DNA of 50,542 bases from CAZHUM01 sp046484045 (lineage in GTDB: Archaea > Thermoplasmatota > Thermoplasmata > Halarchaeoplasmatales > Halarchaeoplasmataceae): positions 1 to 50,542 of the forward strand of contig JAWOBZ010000014.1 in NCBI GenBank assembly GCA_046484045.1, written 5' to 3'. The position numbers were made by a program, and so were the translations under genes. Shown here piece by piece: positions 1-8,991 of this stretch. The notes beneath the pieces are model-generated. The model saw nothing but the letters and a program-made list of their open reading frames with translations, was not told the DNA's origin and ran no database searches. Position 1 is the first letter of the stretch, and each line of letters starts with the position of its first letter.

Positions 1-26
1 ATACTACTCACATACCAACGAAAATA

Positions 27-36
27 CTTTATAAGC
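27..36 (+). promoter_or_regulatory. TATA box of the sensor kinase gene
   Basis: CTTTATAAGC is a good archaeal TATA element. A transcription start about 25 nt downstream (near 57) would leave a leader of roughly a dozen bases carrying GGTGA at 58-62, which places the ribosome on the TTG at 69. Confidence 0.55.
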
Positions 37-68
37 ATTAAAAGCATTATTAACATTGGTGACCTTGA

Positions 69-1817
69 TTGAGAACCCAGAAAACCACAGGGGGTGGTCC
101 TACCTTACGGAAAATTATCGCCTTGGTGATGCTCTCATACCTGATCGTATCTTTTGCCGTTCCTTATACCGCCGTTTCCCAAAGCGAAGAAGATGTTTTG
201 AGAATCGGTATGTACGAGAACCCACCCAAAATTTTTACCGACGAGTATGGCAATGAAATGGGCATCTTTCCGGCTATAATAGAATATATAGCCGAGGAAG
301 AAGGGTGGGAAATAGAGTATGTCCACGGGAGTTTTTCACAGGGTCTAGAACGTTTGAGAAACGGTGAGATAGACATCATGCAGGACGTGGCATGGTCCGA
401 AGAGAGAGATGAGATCTATGCTTTCAACAACGAAACCGTTGTGCCTGATTGGGGTAGACTATACTCGAGAACAGACATTGATATCCAGACATTCCTAGAT
501 CTAGAGGGGAAAACTATCGCTGTTATGGAAGAGGGTATATACAATATAGGACCAGAAGGGATCAGGACCCTGGTCGATAGTTTTGAAATCAACGCTACTT
601 TCTTGGAATACCCTAGCTATGAAGATATCTTCGAGACGTTAGATAATGGAGGTGCCGATTTAGGCGCAGTGAACAGATTCTTCGGCCAGAGATTTCAAAA
701 TGAATACGATGTTGATCAGACCCCGGTTATCTTTACACCTATCTCTATAAGATTTGCCTTTGATAAGAACCACACAGAAACACCAGAGAGGATAACGAAG
801 ATAGACCAACATCTAAAAGAGATGAAAGATGACCCTGACTCTATATACTACCGATCTATCGACGAGTTCTTAGGAGGTGATGGTGAGAGTGGACGTGTAG
901 AAGTCTTTCCCACCTGGGTCAAATACACCATATTCATAATAGCTGTCGGCACAGTATTCCTCATAGGGACCAGCATAGTGTTGAAAAGGAAGGTGAATCA
1001 GCGTACATCTGAGCTGAGAGAAGATATCAAGAAACGAAGGGAAGTAGAAATAGAATTGAGGAAACACGAGGAGAACCTTGAGAAAACCGTTCAGCAACGG
1101 ACGGAAGAACTCCAGGATTCTCTAGAAGAATTGAAAACCTTCAGCTACTCCGTATCACATGACCTAAGAGCACCTGTAAGAGCGATGGAAGGTTTTAGCA
1201 GTATCCTTTTGGAAGATTACAGTGATGAATTGGACCAGACCGGCAGGGATTACTTGAAAAGAATCCACAATTCATCTCAAAATATGGATAGGTTGATATC
1301 TGACCTTTTGAAGTATGGACGCCTGACCCACGAAGCGAAAGAAGTAAAACGGGTATCACTGGAGAATGTTGTTAAGGATGTAATATCCGATCTAGAGGAT
1401 GAAATAGAAGACTCAGGTGCCCATCTTAAAACAACTGGCGTTTTTCCCGATGTAACGGCAAACAAAACGATGCTGAAGCAATGTATATCTAATCTGATCA
1501 AGAACGCTATAAAATTCGTGGAAAACGGTAAACGACCAGAAATCGAGATCAGTGGAGAAAAAGTCGGCAACGAGGCAAGGGTGGAGGTGAAAGATAACGG
1601 CATAGGTATACCTGAAGAACATCAAGAGAAGATATTCGATGTGTTCGAAAGGCTTCACGGGAGAGAAACATACTCCGGCACGGGCGTCGGATTGGCCATC
1701 GTCCGTAAAGGTATAGAACGTATGGGTGGAGAGATAGGCGTTGAATCCACACCTGGAGAGGGCAGTACCTTCTGGATAACATTACCCCTAGGGGAGAAAA
1801 ACTTGGAAAAAAAGTAA
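69..1817 (+). CDS. Membrane sensor histidine kinase with extracellular SBP_bac_3-like sensor domain
   Basis: Two-component sensor, 582 aa. A signal peptide or anchor (about 14-38) is followed by a periplasmic-binding-protein type 3 domain (about 44-275, of the type that binds amino acids or other small solutes), one transmembrane helix (about 284-305) and a coiled-coil stretch (310-355). The HisKA box has the phospho-acceptor His364 in SVSHDLRAP. The HATPase domain shows the N box (NLIKNAIKF), DNGIGIP and GTGVGLAIV. The start is TTG at 69, chosen because GGTGA at 58-62 sits 6 nt upstream and the hydrophobic leader follows directly. No response regulator lies in the window, so the partner is encoded elsewhere. 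The ligand is unknown. The domain plan is common in bacteria, so the gene may have been acquired. Confidence 0.9.
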   Translation: MRTQKTTGGGPTLRKIIALVMLSYLIVSFAVPYTAVSQSEEDVLRIGMYENPPKIFTDEYGNEMGIFPAIIEYIAEEEGWEIEYVHGSFSQGLERLRNGEIDIMQDVAWSEERDEIYAFNNETVVPDWGRLYSRTDIDIQTFLDLEGKTIAVMEEGIYNIGPEGIRTLVDSFEINATFLEYPSYEDIFETLDNGGADLGAVNRFFGQRFQNEYDVDQTPVIFTPISIRFAFDKNHTETPERITKIDQHLKEMKDDPDSIYYRSIDEFLGGDGESGRVEVFPTWVKYTIFIIAVGTVFLIGTSIVLKRKVNQRTSELREDIKKRREVEIELRKHEENLEKTVQQRTEELQDSLEELKTFSYSVSHDLRAPVRAMEGFSSILLEDYSDELDQTGRDYLKRIHNSSQNMDRLISDLLKYGRLTHEAKEVKRVSLENVVKDVISDLEDEIEDSGAHLKTTGVFPDVTANKTMLKQCISNLIKNAIKFVENGKRPEIEISGEKVGNEARVEVKDNGIGIPEEHQEKIFDVFERLHGRETYSGTGVGLAIVRKGIERMGGEIGVESTPGEGSTFWITLPLGEKNLEKK

Positions 1818-1849
1818 AAAAAATGAAAGGGGGTTTGAAAGAGAGTTTT

Positions 1850-3520
1850 TTAACTGCTGAATGTGGTCACTGTATTTTCCACCAGGTAATTATTCGGTAT
1901 GGCTTTTTGGTTGCCCATCTCATCTCTGATGATAACGTTGTATCTAGTAATTTCTTTCACCTGTCCTTTGTAATCACCGACTTCTATGTTATCCCCTGGT
2001 TTTACCAATTCACTCACCTGTAGGTATCCACCCATGTTCTTGCTGACATCCTTCAATCCAAAGGCGAAGCCCGCACCTATACCGATCATAACAGCACCTA
2101 GTACTATACCGAAAGCGAGATACAGAACTGGGACCTGGATGCCCAACTGTGCCAGTGCCATGGTTATCACGATATAGATCACTAGGAACTTTACCGCGTT
2201 GGATACCATGGATGGGAACGGGACTTTGTTCTCCTTGGACATCTCAAGCGTCTTATCAGACAACCATCCGGCTATCCACATGCCCAAGAGTACGATCAGC
2301 ATCGCTGCGAACACATTAGGCATCCAAAGTATCACTTTGTTCACCAATTCAGATATTATCGTTATTCCAAGTATCGCAACAGCGATATCCACGAATATCA
2401 GCATTATTGTTACTTTGATTATGAAGTCCAGGAATTTCATCACTAGCCCGGGTTTTTTGATGATATCTTCAAGGGGTTTGATGAATTTGTGGGCTTCGAA
2501 TTCCTTCAGCAATCCATGAACCATCTTTATTACCCATTCCGTCACTAATAGGCCGATTATTATCACGCCCATGGCAACGATCAATCTCGGGAAGTAAAGC
2601 AGTATCGGATTGATGAATTGGGTCAGTATCGGTATGGCAAGGATATCCAAAGCTAACTGAACGAAGATCAACAGTATCCATACCTTTACGAATATAAGAA
2701 CTAATTTCAGAATACTAAAACCGCTGGTCTCTGATGATTTATCGGCTGTTGCGATTTTCTTGCCCATCTCGGTACTTTTCAACCACTTTCTTATCATCTC
2801 CACGATGTAGTCAGCTACTATCAAACCGATAAGCACTACGAAGAATGCCGTTACGATCCTCGGGAAGTAGAGTATTATGGGATTTAAAATGTCAGTTAGT
2901 GCTGCTATGGAGAGTATGTCTAGTGCTGCCTGGACAAAGAACAAAAGCACCCATATCTTGATTATAATTCCAAAGATGTCCAACATTCCATAACCGGTTT
3001 GTCTCAAGTGCTTGTCTATCTCTCCTATCTTCTTCTGGATGCCAGTTTTCTTCAATGCTTTTATTACCATCTCAGATATTAAAGTGCCAACGTAAAGGCC
3101 GATGACTATCAACAGAGCTGCTATCAGGGCTCTAGGGATGAACAGAATTATAGGCGCTAATATATCGGATATTATCTCGATCTTTACAGCACCTAGACCG
3201 ATTTGGAAGAATATCAAAAATACGAACCAGAAGATGAAGATGCTGATGAAGTGAGATACACTTTCAAAGCCTATGCTTTTAAAGTGTTTTTCGAGCTTTA
3301 TCTTCTGCATGGCTTTCTCGAAGCCTACCTTCTCCAGGAACTTTCTGAAGCCTTTTGCGATCAATTTTCCTACAAGCCAGCCGATCAGTATAAAGACTAT
3401 CAGAAACACTAATCCAGGTAAGAATTTCCAGAATTGTGCTTCCATCTCAACGAATGGTTCACCGATCCCGCCTAACTTGATTCCAGCATCATATAACGCG
3501 TCAGATATTGGGTGTGTCAT
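1850..3520 (-). CDS. MscS-type mechanosensitive channel with repeated conserved TM-helix units
   Basis: Integral membrane protein of about 556 aa. Five diverged copies of one unit are visible. Each begins with a (F/I/L/M)P-x(3)-AA/VFL-type helix with an (L/I)IGL core and ends in an amphipathic KALKKTG-like segment. This resembles the conserved TM helix family (PF05552) found in MscS relatives. The last about 60 residues form an MscS-like beta domain (LVKPGDNIEVGDYKG, then PNNYLVENTV). The ATG at 3520 is preferred over the TTG at 3538 because GAGGG lies 6-7 nt upstream of it. It probably serves osmotic release or ion flow across the cytoplasmic membrane. It is convergent with the sensor kinase gene. 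Confidence 0.85.
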   Translation of the reverse strand: MTHPISDALYDAGIKLGGIGEPFVEMEAQFWKFLPGLVFLIVFILIGWLVGKLIAKGFRKFLEKVGFEKAMQKIKLEKHFKSIGFESVSHFISIFIFWFVFLIFFQIGLGAVKIEIISDILAPIILFIPRALIAALLIVIGLYVGTLISEMVIKALKKTGIQKKIGEIDKHLRQTGYGMLDIFGIIIKIWVLLFFVQAALDILSIAALTDILNPIILYFPRIVTAFFVVLIGLIVADYIVEMIRKWLKSTEMGKKIATADKSSETSGFSILKLVLIFVKVWILLIFVQLALDILAIPILTQFINPILLYFPRLIVAMGVIIIGLLVTEWVIKMVHGLLKEFEAHKFIKPLEDIIKKPGLVMKFLDFIIKVTIMLIFVDIAVAILGITIISELVNKVILWMPNVFAAMLIVLLGMWIAGWLSDKTLEMSKENKVPFPSMVSNAVKFLVIYIVITMALAQLGIQVPVLYLAFGIVLGAVMIGIGAGFAFGLKDVSKNMGGYLQVSELVKPGDNIEVGDYKGQVKEITRYNVIIRDEMGNQKAIPNNYLVENTVTTFSS

Positions 3521-3613
3521 TTTAATTCCCTCTACCAACGTATATGATTAAAAGGGTATATATCACTTTTGATACTATAATATTAAAATATGGTGGTTCA
3601 ATAAACCATTCGT

Positions 3614-4063
3614 TCACTTCGACAGCTTCTTTATGAACCTGGCCAGCAGTGAGTGCTTGGATCGATACACCATCTCCTCGTACCGCTCGCTCATCTTGGC
3701 GTCCTCGTCGAGTTCGTAGCCCTCTTCAGATAACTCTTTTAGACCCTCCAGTTCCCCGGCGTCGAGCCAGACCCCGCTGCATTCCAGGCAGACGTCCACT
3801 TCGATCTCCTCCGCACTCTCTATGTCCATCAAACTCCCGCACTTGGGACAGACCAGTTCGCTTTTGCTCTGGGTTCCGATCTCTTTAGTGAGAAAGTCAG
3901 TCAATTTCTTGTCCTTGACCAACTTTTTAAGCTCGCCATCATCCAAAAATATTCCCATGCACTCCGGGCAGACGTCTATCTCTATATCCGGTCCTAGGAC
4001 TTCGACTATCTTCTTATCCATATCTACCCAGCACTTTGGACACTGCAGTTTCTCTGAAGGCAT
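3614..4063 (-). CDS. Double zinc-ribbon protein (zf-TFIIB family)
   Basis: A 149-aa protein with two copies of a CPxC...CPEC/CLEC zinc ribbon: CPKCWVDM with VCPECMGIFLDDGEL, then CPKCGSLM with VCLECSGVWLDAGEL. The signature C-x2-C-x(19-20)-C-x2-C-x-G-(I/V)-(F/W)-LDxGEL is that of the zf-TFIIB (PF13453) family, whose molecular role is not well established. The C-terminal part is charged and ends in a basic helix. An AAAGGAG ribosome site lies about 9 nt before the ATG and a CTTTATAG TATA element lies upstream. It is divergent from fhs. Confidence 0.75.
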   Translation of the reverse strand: MPSEKLQCPKCWVDMDKKIVEVLGPDIEIDVCPECMGIFLDDGELKKLVKDKKLTDFLTKEIGTQSKSELVCPKCGSLMDIESAEEIEVDVCLECSGVWLDAGELEGLKELSEEGYELDEDAKMSERYEEMVYRSKHSLLARFIKKLSK

Positions 4064-4121
4064 ATTAATGATACTCCTTTCTAACTATAAAGATTTAATC
4101 ATGGGTAAAGTGAATGAAAAT

Positions 4122-4129
4122 AATTTTAA
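4122..4129 (+). promoter_or_regulatory. Probable TATA box of fhs
   Basis: AATTTTAA is centred about 25 nt before the fhs ATG at 4150. No Shine-Dalgarno sequence lies between them. This is the arrangement expected of a leaderless archaeal mRNA. Confidence 0.4.
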
Positions 4130-4149
4130 CCCCCTCGTGATATCCCCAT

Positions 4150-5823
4150 ATGATGAAGCCCGACGTCAAGATCGCTCAGGAAGCCGAACTGGAGCCCATG
4201 GATGAAATCGCGGAAAAGATAGGTTTATCTAAGGATGAAATAGAACTCTGGGGTGCACACAAAGCCAAGTTGACCATGGAAGCGGTCAGAAAGTACAGAG
4301 GTAAAGGGGGAGGAAAATTGATTCTGGTCACCACAATGACACCCACCAGGAGCGGAGAGGGGAAAACCACCGTGACCATCGGCTTAACACAGGCGCTTTG
4401 GAAGAAAGGAAAGAAAACCACACTCGGCATCCGAGAACCATCCATCGGGCCGACCATGGGTATCAAGGGCGGTGCCGCAGGTGGAGGTTACTCACAAGTG
4501 CTGCCCATGGAGGACATCAACCTTCATTTCACCGGAGACCTCCACGCCATCGGAATCTCACATAATTTACTCTCAGCAATGATAAACAACCACATGCACA
4601 GGGGCAACGAGCTCAACATCGATACGAGGAAGATCACTTGGCCCCGTGTCGTGGACATGAACGATAGGGCTCTAAGGAACACAGTAGTCGGTTTAGGGGG
4701 GCGAAGTCACGGCATGCCCAACGAGAATTCGTTCGGTATCACCGCATCATCGGAAGTGATGGCGACCTTGTGCCTCGCCACCGGTCTCACTGACCTAAAA
4801 GAGAGGTTATCCAACGTGATAATAGGATACACCTACGACGGTGATCCAGTTTACTCACGAGATATCGGAGGCGTAGGAGCTATGACATCTCTTCTCAAGC
4901 ATGCCATAAAGCCCAACCTCGTGCAGACGATCGAGGGCGTCCCTGCTTTCATCCACGGCGGACCGTTTGCCAACATAGCACACGGTACCAGCAGTTTACT
5001 GTCGACCAAGATAGGCATGGCACTCTCAGATTATTTTGTCACGGAAGCGGGATTCGGCTCTGACCTGGGCGCAGAAAAATTCTTCGATATCGTATGCAGA
5101 CAGGGTGAGCTAACCCCTGACGTAGTCGTTATGGTCGCTACCGTTAGGGCGTTGAAGAGGCAGGGCGGCGTGAAGAACAAAAACCTGGACGAGAAAAACA
5201 TACCCGCCATGAAGAGGGGGTTGGACAATCTCTCCAAGCACTTGGAGAACATCCAGATGTTCGGATTACCCGTTGTCGTCGCCATCAATAGATTCTCCAT
5301 GGATACCGATGAGGAGATAAATTACCTTAAAGATCTATGCGACAACATCGAAGTCCCATCTGCCGTCGTGGAGGTATTCCAAAAGGGCGGTGAAGGCGGT
5401 ATGGATCTAGCCGATCTGGTGATCGAAGAGTGTGACAAGAAAAAATCTAGATTCAGCCCCCTTTACCCGTTGGAAGAAAAGCCAAAAGAGAAGATCGAAG
5501 ATATCGCAACCAAGATCTACGGCGCCCAAAACGTGGTTTACACGCCACAGGCAGAAAAAGATCTGAGAAGGATATCACGTATAGGCCTCGACGAACTGCC
5601 CATATGTATGGTGAAGACACACTACTCCCTTTCAGACGACAGGAAACTACGGGGAAGACCGACTGGATTCAAGATCAAAATTCGAGAGGTCAGGGTAAAC
5701 TCAGGAGCCGGATTTCTGATACCCATGGCGGGAGATATAACAACGATGCCTGGACTGCCGTCTAGACCTGCGGCTGTAGATATTGATGTGGATGAAGACG
5801 GCATCATCTCGGGGCTGTTCTGA
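4150..5823 (+). CDS. fhs: Formate--tetrahydrofolate ligase
   Basis: ATP-dependent ligation of formate to tetrahydrofolate, giving 10-formyl-THF, in the cytoplasm. At 557 aa it has the full family length. The P-loop TPTRSGEGKTT is at residues about 65-74 and REPSIGPTMGIKGGAAGGGYSQV follows in two recognisable blocks. Other family blocks (GDLHAIGISHNLL, FGSDLGAEKFFDI, TGFKIKIREVRVNSGAGF) are intact. It is first in an fhs-thyX-orf169 operon, with 9 bp to thyX. Fhs is typical of bacteria and of a few archaeal lineages that use THF rather than methanopterin C1 chemistry, so it informs on the host's C1 metabolism. FolD, encoded at 18.8-19.7 kb, is the next enzyme in the pathway. Confidence 0.97.
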   Translation: MMKPDVKIAQEAELEPMDEIAEKIGLSKDEIELWGAHKAKLTMEAVRKYRGKGGGKLILVTTMTPTRSGEGKTTVTIGLTQALWKKGKKTTLGIREPSIGPTMGIKGGAAGGGYSQVLPMEDINLHFTGDLHAIGISHNLLSAMINNHMHRGNELNIDTRKITWPRVVDMNDRALRNTVVGLGGRSHGMPNENSFGITASSEVMATLCLATGLTDLKERLSNVIIGYTYDGDPVYSRDIGGVGAMTSLLKHAIKPNLVQTIEGVPAFIHGGPFANIAHGTSSLLSTKIGMALSDYFVTEAGFGSDLGAEKFFDIVCRQGELTPDVVVMVATVRALKRQGGVKNKNLDEKNIPAMKRGLDNLSKHLENIQMFGLPVVVAINRFSMDTDEEINYLKDLCDNIEVPSAVVEVFQKGGEGGMDLADLVIEECDKKKSRFSPLYPLEEKPKEKIEDIATKIYGAQNVVYTPQAEKDLRRISRIGLDELPICMVKTHYSLSDDRKLRGRPTGFKIKIREVRVNSGAGFLIPMAGDITTMPGLPSRPAAVDIDVDEDGIISGLF

Positions 5824-5832
5824 GGTGAAAAG

Positions 5833-6504
5833 ATGAAAGTTAAATTGATAAATCACACACCGGACCCGGACAGGAGTGCTGCACACGCTGCTTTGACCTG
5901 CTATAGAGAGGAACTTCCAGTTAAAGACGAGATGGACGATGAGATCATCGAAGAGATATTGGAAACCATCAAGGCCAGCGGACACCACAGTGTGATCGAG
6001 CACTCGTCGTTTACATTCGCCATCCAAGGGGTTTCCAGAACTTTAACTCATCAGCTGGTCAGGCACAGGCTGGCATCGTACAGTCAGCAGAGTCAGAGGT
6101 ACGTGGATATCGAGAACTTCGAATCCGTGATACCCAAGACCGTGAAAGAAAGCGACGAGGGAGAGGAAATATTCAGCGATTTTATGGAAGAAGTGAAGAA
6201 AACCTACGTCAAGCTCAAAGATATAGATGGTGTAGAGTTAGAGGATGCCAGGTACGTCCTCCCAAATGCTACGAAAACGAACATAATCGTCACCATGAAC
6301 GCACGAGAATTATGGCACTTCTTCTCACTAAGATGCTGTAAAAGGGCGCAGTGGGAGATAAGAGAGCTGGCGAACAAAATGCTGAAGTTGGTCAAAGAAG
6401 TAGCACCGATAATATTCGAAGAGGCAGGGGCTCCATGCATCAGAGGACCCTGCCCAGAGGGGGAATTCTCCTGTGGGGAACCGATCAGTAAGGACGGGAT
6501 GTGA
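5833..6504 (+). CDS. thyX: Flavin-dependent thymidylate synthase
   Basis: Converts dUMP to dTMP using methylene-THF, FAD and NADPH. The protein is 223 aa. The diagnostic ThyX motif RHRLASYSQQSQR is at residues 77-89 and the upstream HHSVIEHSSF segment is the usual FAD/nucleotide-binding region. The C-terminal part contains FFSLRCCKRAQWEIRELA as expected. A GAGGTGAAAAG ribosome site precedes the ATG. It is co-transcribed with fhs, linking C1 supply to thymidylate synthesis. Confidence 0.97.
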   Translation: MKVKLINHTPDPDRSAAHAALTCYREELPVKDEMDDEIIEEILETIKASGHHSVIEHSSFTFAIQGVSRTLTHQLVRHRLASYSQQSQRYVDIENFESVIPKTVKESDEGEEIFSDFMEEVKKTYVKLKDIDGVELEDARYVLPNATKTNIIVTMNARELWHFFSLRCCKRAQWEIRELANKMLKLVKEVAPIIFEEAGAPCIRGPCPEGEFSCGEPISKDGM

Positions 6505-6513
6505 AGGGAAAAG

Positions 6514-7023
6514 ATGAGTATAAAACCTGATCCAAAAGAGGATATGAAAAATCTTGGATATAAGCTCATCTATAAGCCACATCGTGACATCGCGAGGTAT
6601 ATGGCTTTTTACAGGGTAAATTATGGAGGCAAAGAGATCGCTCCTCCCATAGCTAAAAAATTTGAGATATCTCTCGGTGAAATATGGATGTCTGAGAAGT
6701 TAAGACCGTACGAAAAGTACGTACTCCATCATGAACTACAAGAGATCAAATACCGGGCAGAAGGATATGATGTAGAAGAAGCACATAATAAAGCCGTTGA
6801 AAACGGGGAGATATGGATGGGAGAAAAAAGATACGAAGAACTTCGTAGGGAGATCAACCTAGTCAAAGAAGATGATTTCATACAAACACCCGGGTTTGGT
6901 CGAAAACTGTACAGTATAGTCGTTAACAACCGCCCCTATTTTCACATGGACGAGTTAAGAGAAGTCGAGGGTATAGGAAAAAGGAGATTTAGTGAATTGG
7001 ATGATAAATTTTGGTGTCTTTGA
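6514..7023 (+). CDS. Unknown protein with HHELxE/AH motif and C-terminal helix-hairpin-helix
   Basis: A 169-aa protein that I do not recognise as a named family. Residues 72-92 carry HHELQE, then RxxG and EEAH. The spacing of two His/Glu clusters on predicted helices resembles zinc-metallopeptidase-like or metal-binding folds, but it is not a canonical HExxH. The last about 30 residues (FHMDELREVEGIGKRRF) look like a helix-hairpin-helix DNA-binding motif. AAGGGAAAAG precedes the ATG 9 bp after thyX, so it is the third gene of the fhs operon. Co-transcription with thyX suggests, but does not show, a role in nucleotide or DNA metabolism. Confidence 0.6.
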   Translation: MSIKPDPKEDMKNLGYKLIYKPHRDIARYMAFYRVNYGGKEIAPPIAKKFEISLGEIWMSEKLRPYEKYVLHHELQEIKYRAEGYDVEEAHNKAVENGEIWMGEKRYEELRREINLVKEDDFIQTPGFGRKLYSIVVNNRPYFHMDELREVEGIGKRRFSELDDKFWCL

Positions 7024-7074
7024 CGATCTTAGGTGCGTTGAGGTTCATCCTGCAGAACTATAAGAAATTTGGAT

Positions 7075-8001
7075 TCAAACTTTGTCAAACAATTCTGTAG
7101 ACAAATATCTCTCACCCGAATCCGGGAAGATAACCACTATGTTTTTCCCATAATAATCGTCCCTTTTTGCCACCTGCACCGCCGTATGGAGTGCAGCACC
7201 GGATGAGATACCTGCCAAGATTCCCTCTTTCCCTGCCAGTATCCTACACATCTGGAAGGCGTCTTCATCTTCTACTACTATCAACTCATCTAAAACATCC
7301 AGATTCAAAACATCTGGAACGAAACCTGCTCCAATCCCTTGTATTTTGTGAGGACCGCTTTTCCCTTTGCTTAGAACCGGTGACCCCGACGGTTCCACAC
7401 CGATGATCTGTATATCCGGGTTCTTTCCCTTCAAATTCTCTCCTGTACCCGTAATCGTCCCGCCGGTGCCGATGCCTGCGACAAGTGCATCTATGTTACC
7501 GTCCATGTCATCCCATGTCTCCTCCGCCGTTGTCCTCCGATGTGCTTCTGGATTAGCTGGATTTTTGAACTGATCCAGCATGATGTGATCGTCGTTTTCT
7601 TCCACTAATTTTTTTGCTTTTTTAATCGCTCCTTTCATACCGTCCTTTTCATCGGTCAATACTAACTTCGCCCCCAGCATCCTCAGTATCTTCTTCCTCT
7701 CTTCGCTCATGTTCTCGGGCATAGTCAGTATCAAGTCGTATCTTTTTATCGAGGATACGAAAGATAAGCCGATCCCTGTGTTACCGCTGGTCGGTTCTAC
7801 TATCGTGTCCCCCTCCTTTAATTCACCACTTTTCTCGGCATCTTCTATCATAGCCAGTGCGATCCTGTCCTTTATACTGCCCATGGGATTGAAATATTCC
7901 AGCTTAGCGAGGATATTACCTTTAAGGCCGCGATCTATCTTATCCAATCTGACAAGTGGAGTATGCCCGATCAATTCAGAAACATCATCATAGACCTTCA
8001 T
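7075..8001 (-). CDS. cysK: Cysteine synthase (O-acetylserine sulfhydrylase)
   Basis: PLP enzyme that makes cysteine from O-acetylserine and sulfide, 308 aa. The PLP lysine is K44 in GSIKDRIAL, the substrate loop is PTSGNTGIGL and the phosphate-binding loop is GTGGTITGTG. It lies 17 bp downstream of cysE in the same direction, so the two form a cysteine operon. The pair is of bacterial type; many archaea instead use the tRNA-dependent SepRS route. A tRNA-Cys gene also occurs in the window. Confidence 0.96.
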   Translation of the reverse strand: MKVYDDVSELIGHTPLVRLDKIDRGLKGNILAKLEYFNPMGSIKDRIALAMIEDAEKSGELKEGDTIVEPTSGNTGIGLSFVSSIKRYDLILTMPENMSEERKKILRMLGAKLVLTDEKDGMKGAIKKAKKLVEENDDHIMLDQFKNPANPEAHRRTTAEETWDDMDGNIDALVAGIGTGGTITGTGENLKGKNPDIQIIGVEPSGSPVLSKGKSGPHKIQGIGAGFVPDVLNLDVLDELIVVEDEDAFQMCRILAGKEGILAGISSGAALHTAVQVAKRDDYYGKNIVVIFPDSGERYLSTELFDKV

Positions 8002-8018
8002 TTTGTCTTCATCCCTTT

Positions 8019-8915
8019 TTATAGGCCTCTTTCTTGCGTCAGTTTTGAATTTTGTGGTACGTCTTCGAGCACGGATACGTTGCTGCCGATGATGGAATTC
8101 TCACCTATGGTCACTCTGCCCAGAACCGTTGCATGTGCATAGATGGTCACGTTATCCTCGATAATCGGGTGCCTGAGCACGCCTTTGACCGGCTTTCCTT
8201 CATCATCCAGCGGTGTCGTTTTTGCACCCAACGTAACTCCTTGATAGATCTTGACGTCGTCGCCGATCTTGCAGGTCTCTCCTACCACCACGCCGGTACC
8301 GTGATCTATGAAGAATCTCTCTCCGATCTCTGCGCCTGGATGTATATCGATACCTGTCTCGGAATGAGCGAGTTCGGTGATGATCCTCGGCAGGATAGGG
8401 ACTCCTTTTTCGTAGAGCAAGTGAGCCAGCCGGTAGTTCATAAGCGCTTTAACCGCCGGATACGAAAGTATCACCTCGTCAATACTGTGCGCCGCTGGAT
8501 CAAATTCGTAGATCGCCTTCACGTCCTCCAGTAGTTTATCTCTCACCTCACCCATGCATCTAACGATCTCGCTGACTATATCGACGGCTTTTTCATGGTT
8601 CTCATCGGTGTCCCCTGGTTCACCGTCATTTGAAAAACCAAGGGATGTAGCCACCTCGGAACGAAGTTTCTTCGAAAACAGGATGTAGTTGAATCTCAGG
8701 TCGTCGATCATCTTGTCTTTCTTCTCCCATTCTGAATAATATCCCGGGAACAGTATCTGCCTGCCCGACGATATGATGTCTTTGACGTTCTCCAGAGACG
8801 GCTTGGGGATATCGTGGTGTTCTTCGTAACCCACGCCCTTGTAGATATCCCCACTCATCCTCTCGATCTCTTTTCTGACACTCTCTTCGAACCTGTCTAA
8901 TTCCTCTTTCTTCAT
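8019..8915 (-). CDS. cysE: Serine O-acetyltransferase
   Basis: Transfers acetyl from acetyl-CoA to serine, producing the CysK substrate. The protein is 298 aa, longer than minimal SATs, with an N-terminal helical region (1-about 170) as in EpsC/CysE-like long forms. The C-terminal left-handed beta helix has hexapeptide repeats (GIDIHPGAEIGERFFIDHGT, VVVGETCKIGDDVKIYQGV) and the usual HPIIEDNVTIYAHATVLG block. It is the first gene of the operon with cysK. Confidence 0.93.
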   Translation of the reverse strand: MKKEELDRFEESVRKEIERMSGDIYKGVGYEEHHDIPKPSLENVKDIISSGRQILFPGYYSEWEKKDKMIDDLRFNYILFSKKLRSEVATSLGFSNDGEPGDTDENHEKAVDIVSEIVRCMGEVRDKLLEDVKAIYEFDPAAHSIDEVILSYPAVKALMNYRLAHLLYEKGVPILPRIITELAHSETGIDIHPGAEIGERFFIDHGTGVVVGETCKIGDDVKIYQGVTLGAKTTPLDDEGKPVKGVLRHPIIEDNVTIYAHATVLGRVTIGENSIIGSNVSVLEDVPQNSKLTQERGL

Positions 8916-8991
8916 GTACGTTTACCGAGAGTAGTTAAAAAATCGTATTATAAAAGGGTTTAGAGGGTGGTTATAGAAATGGAAGATGGTT

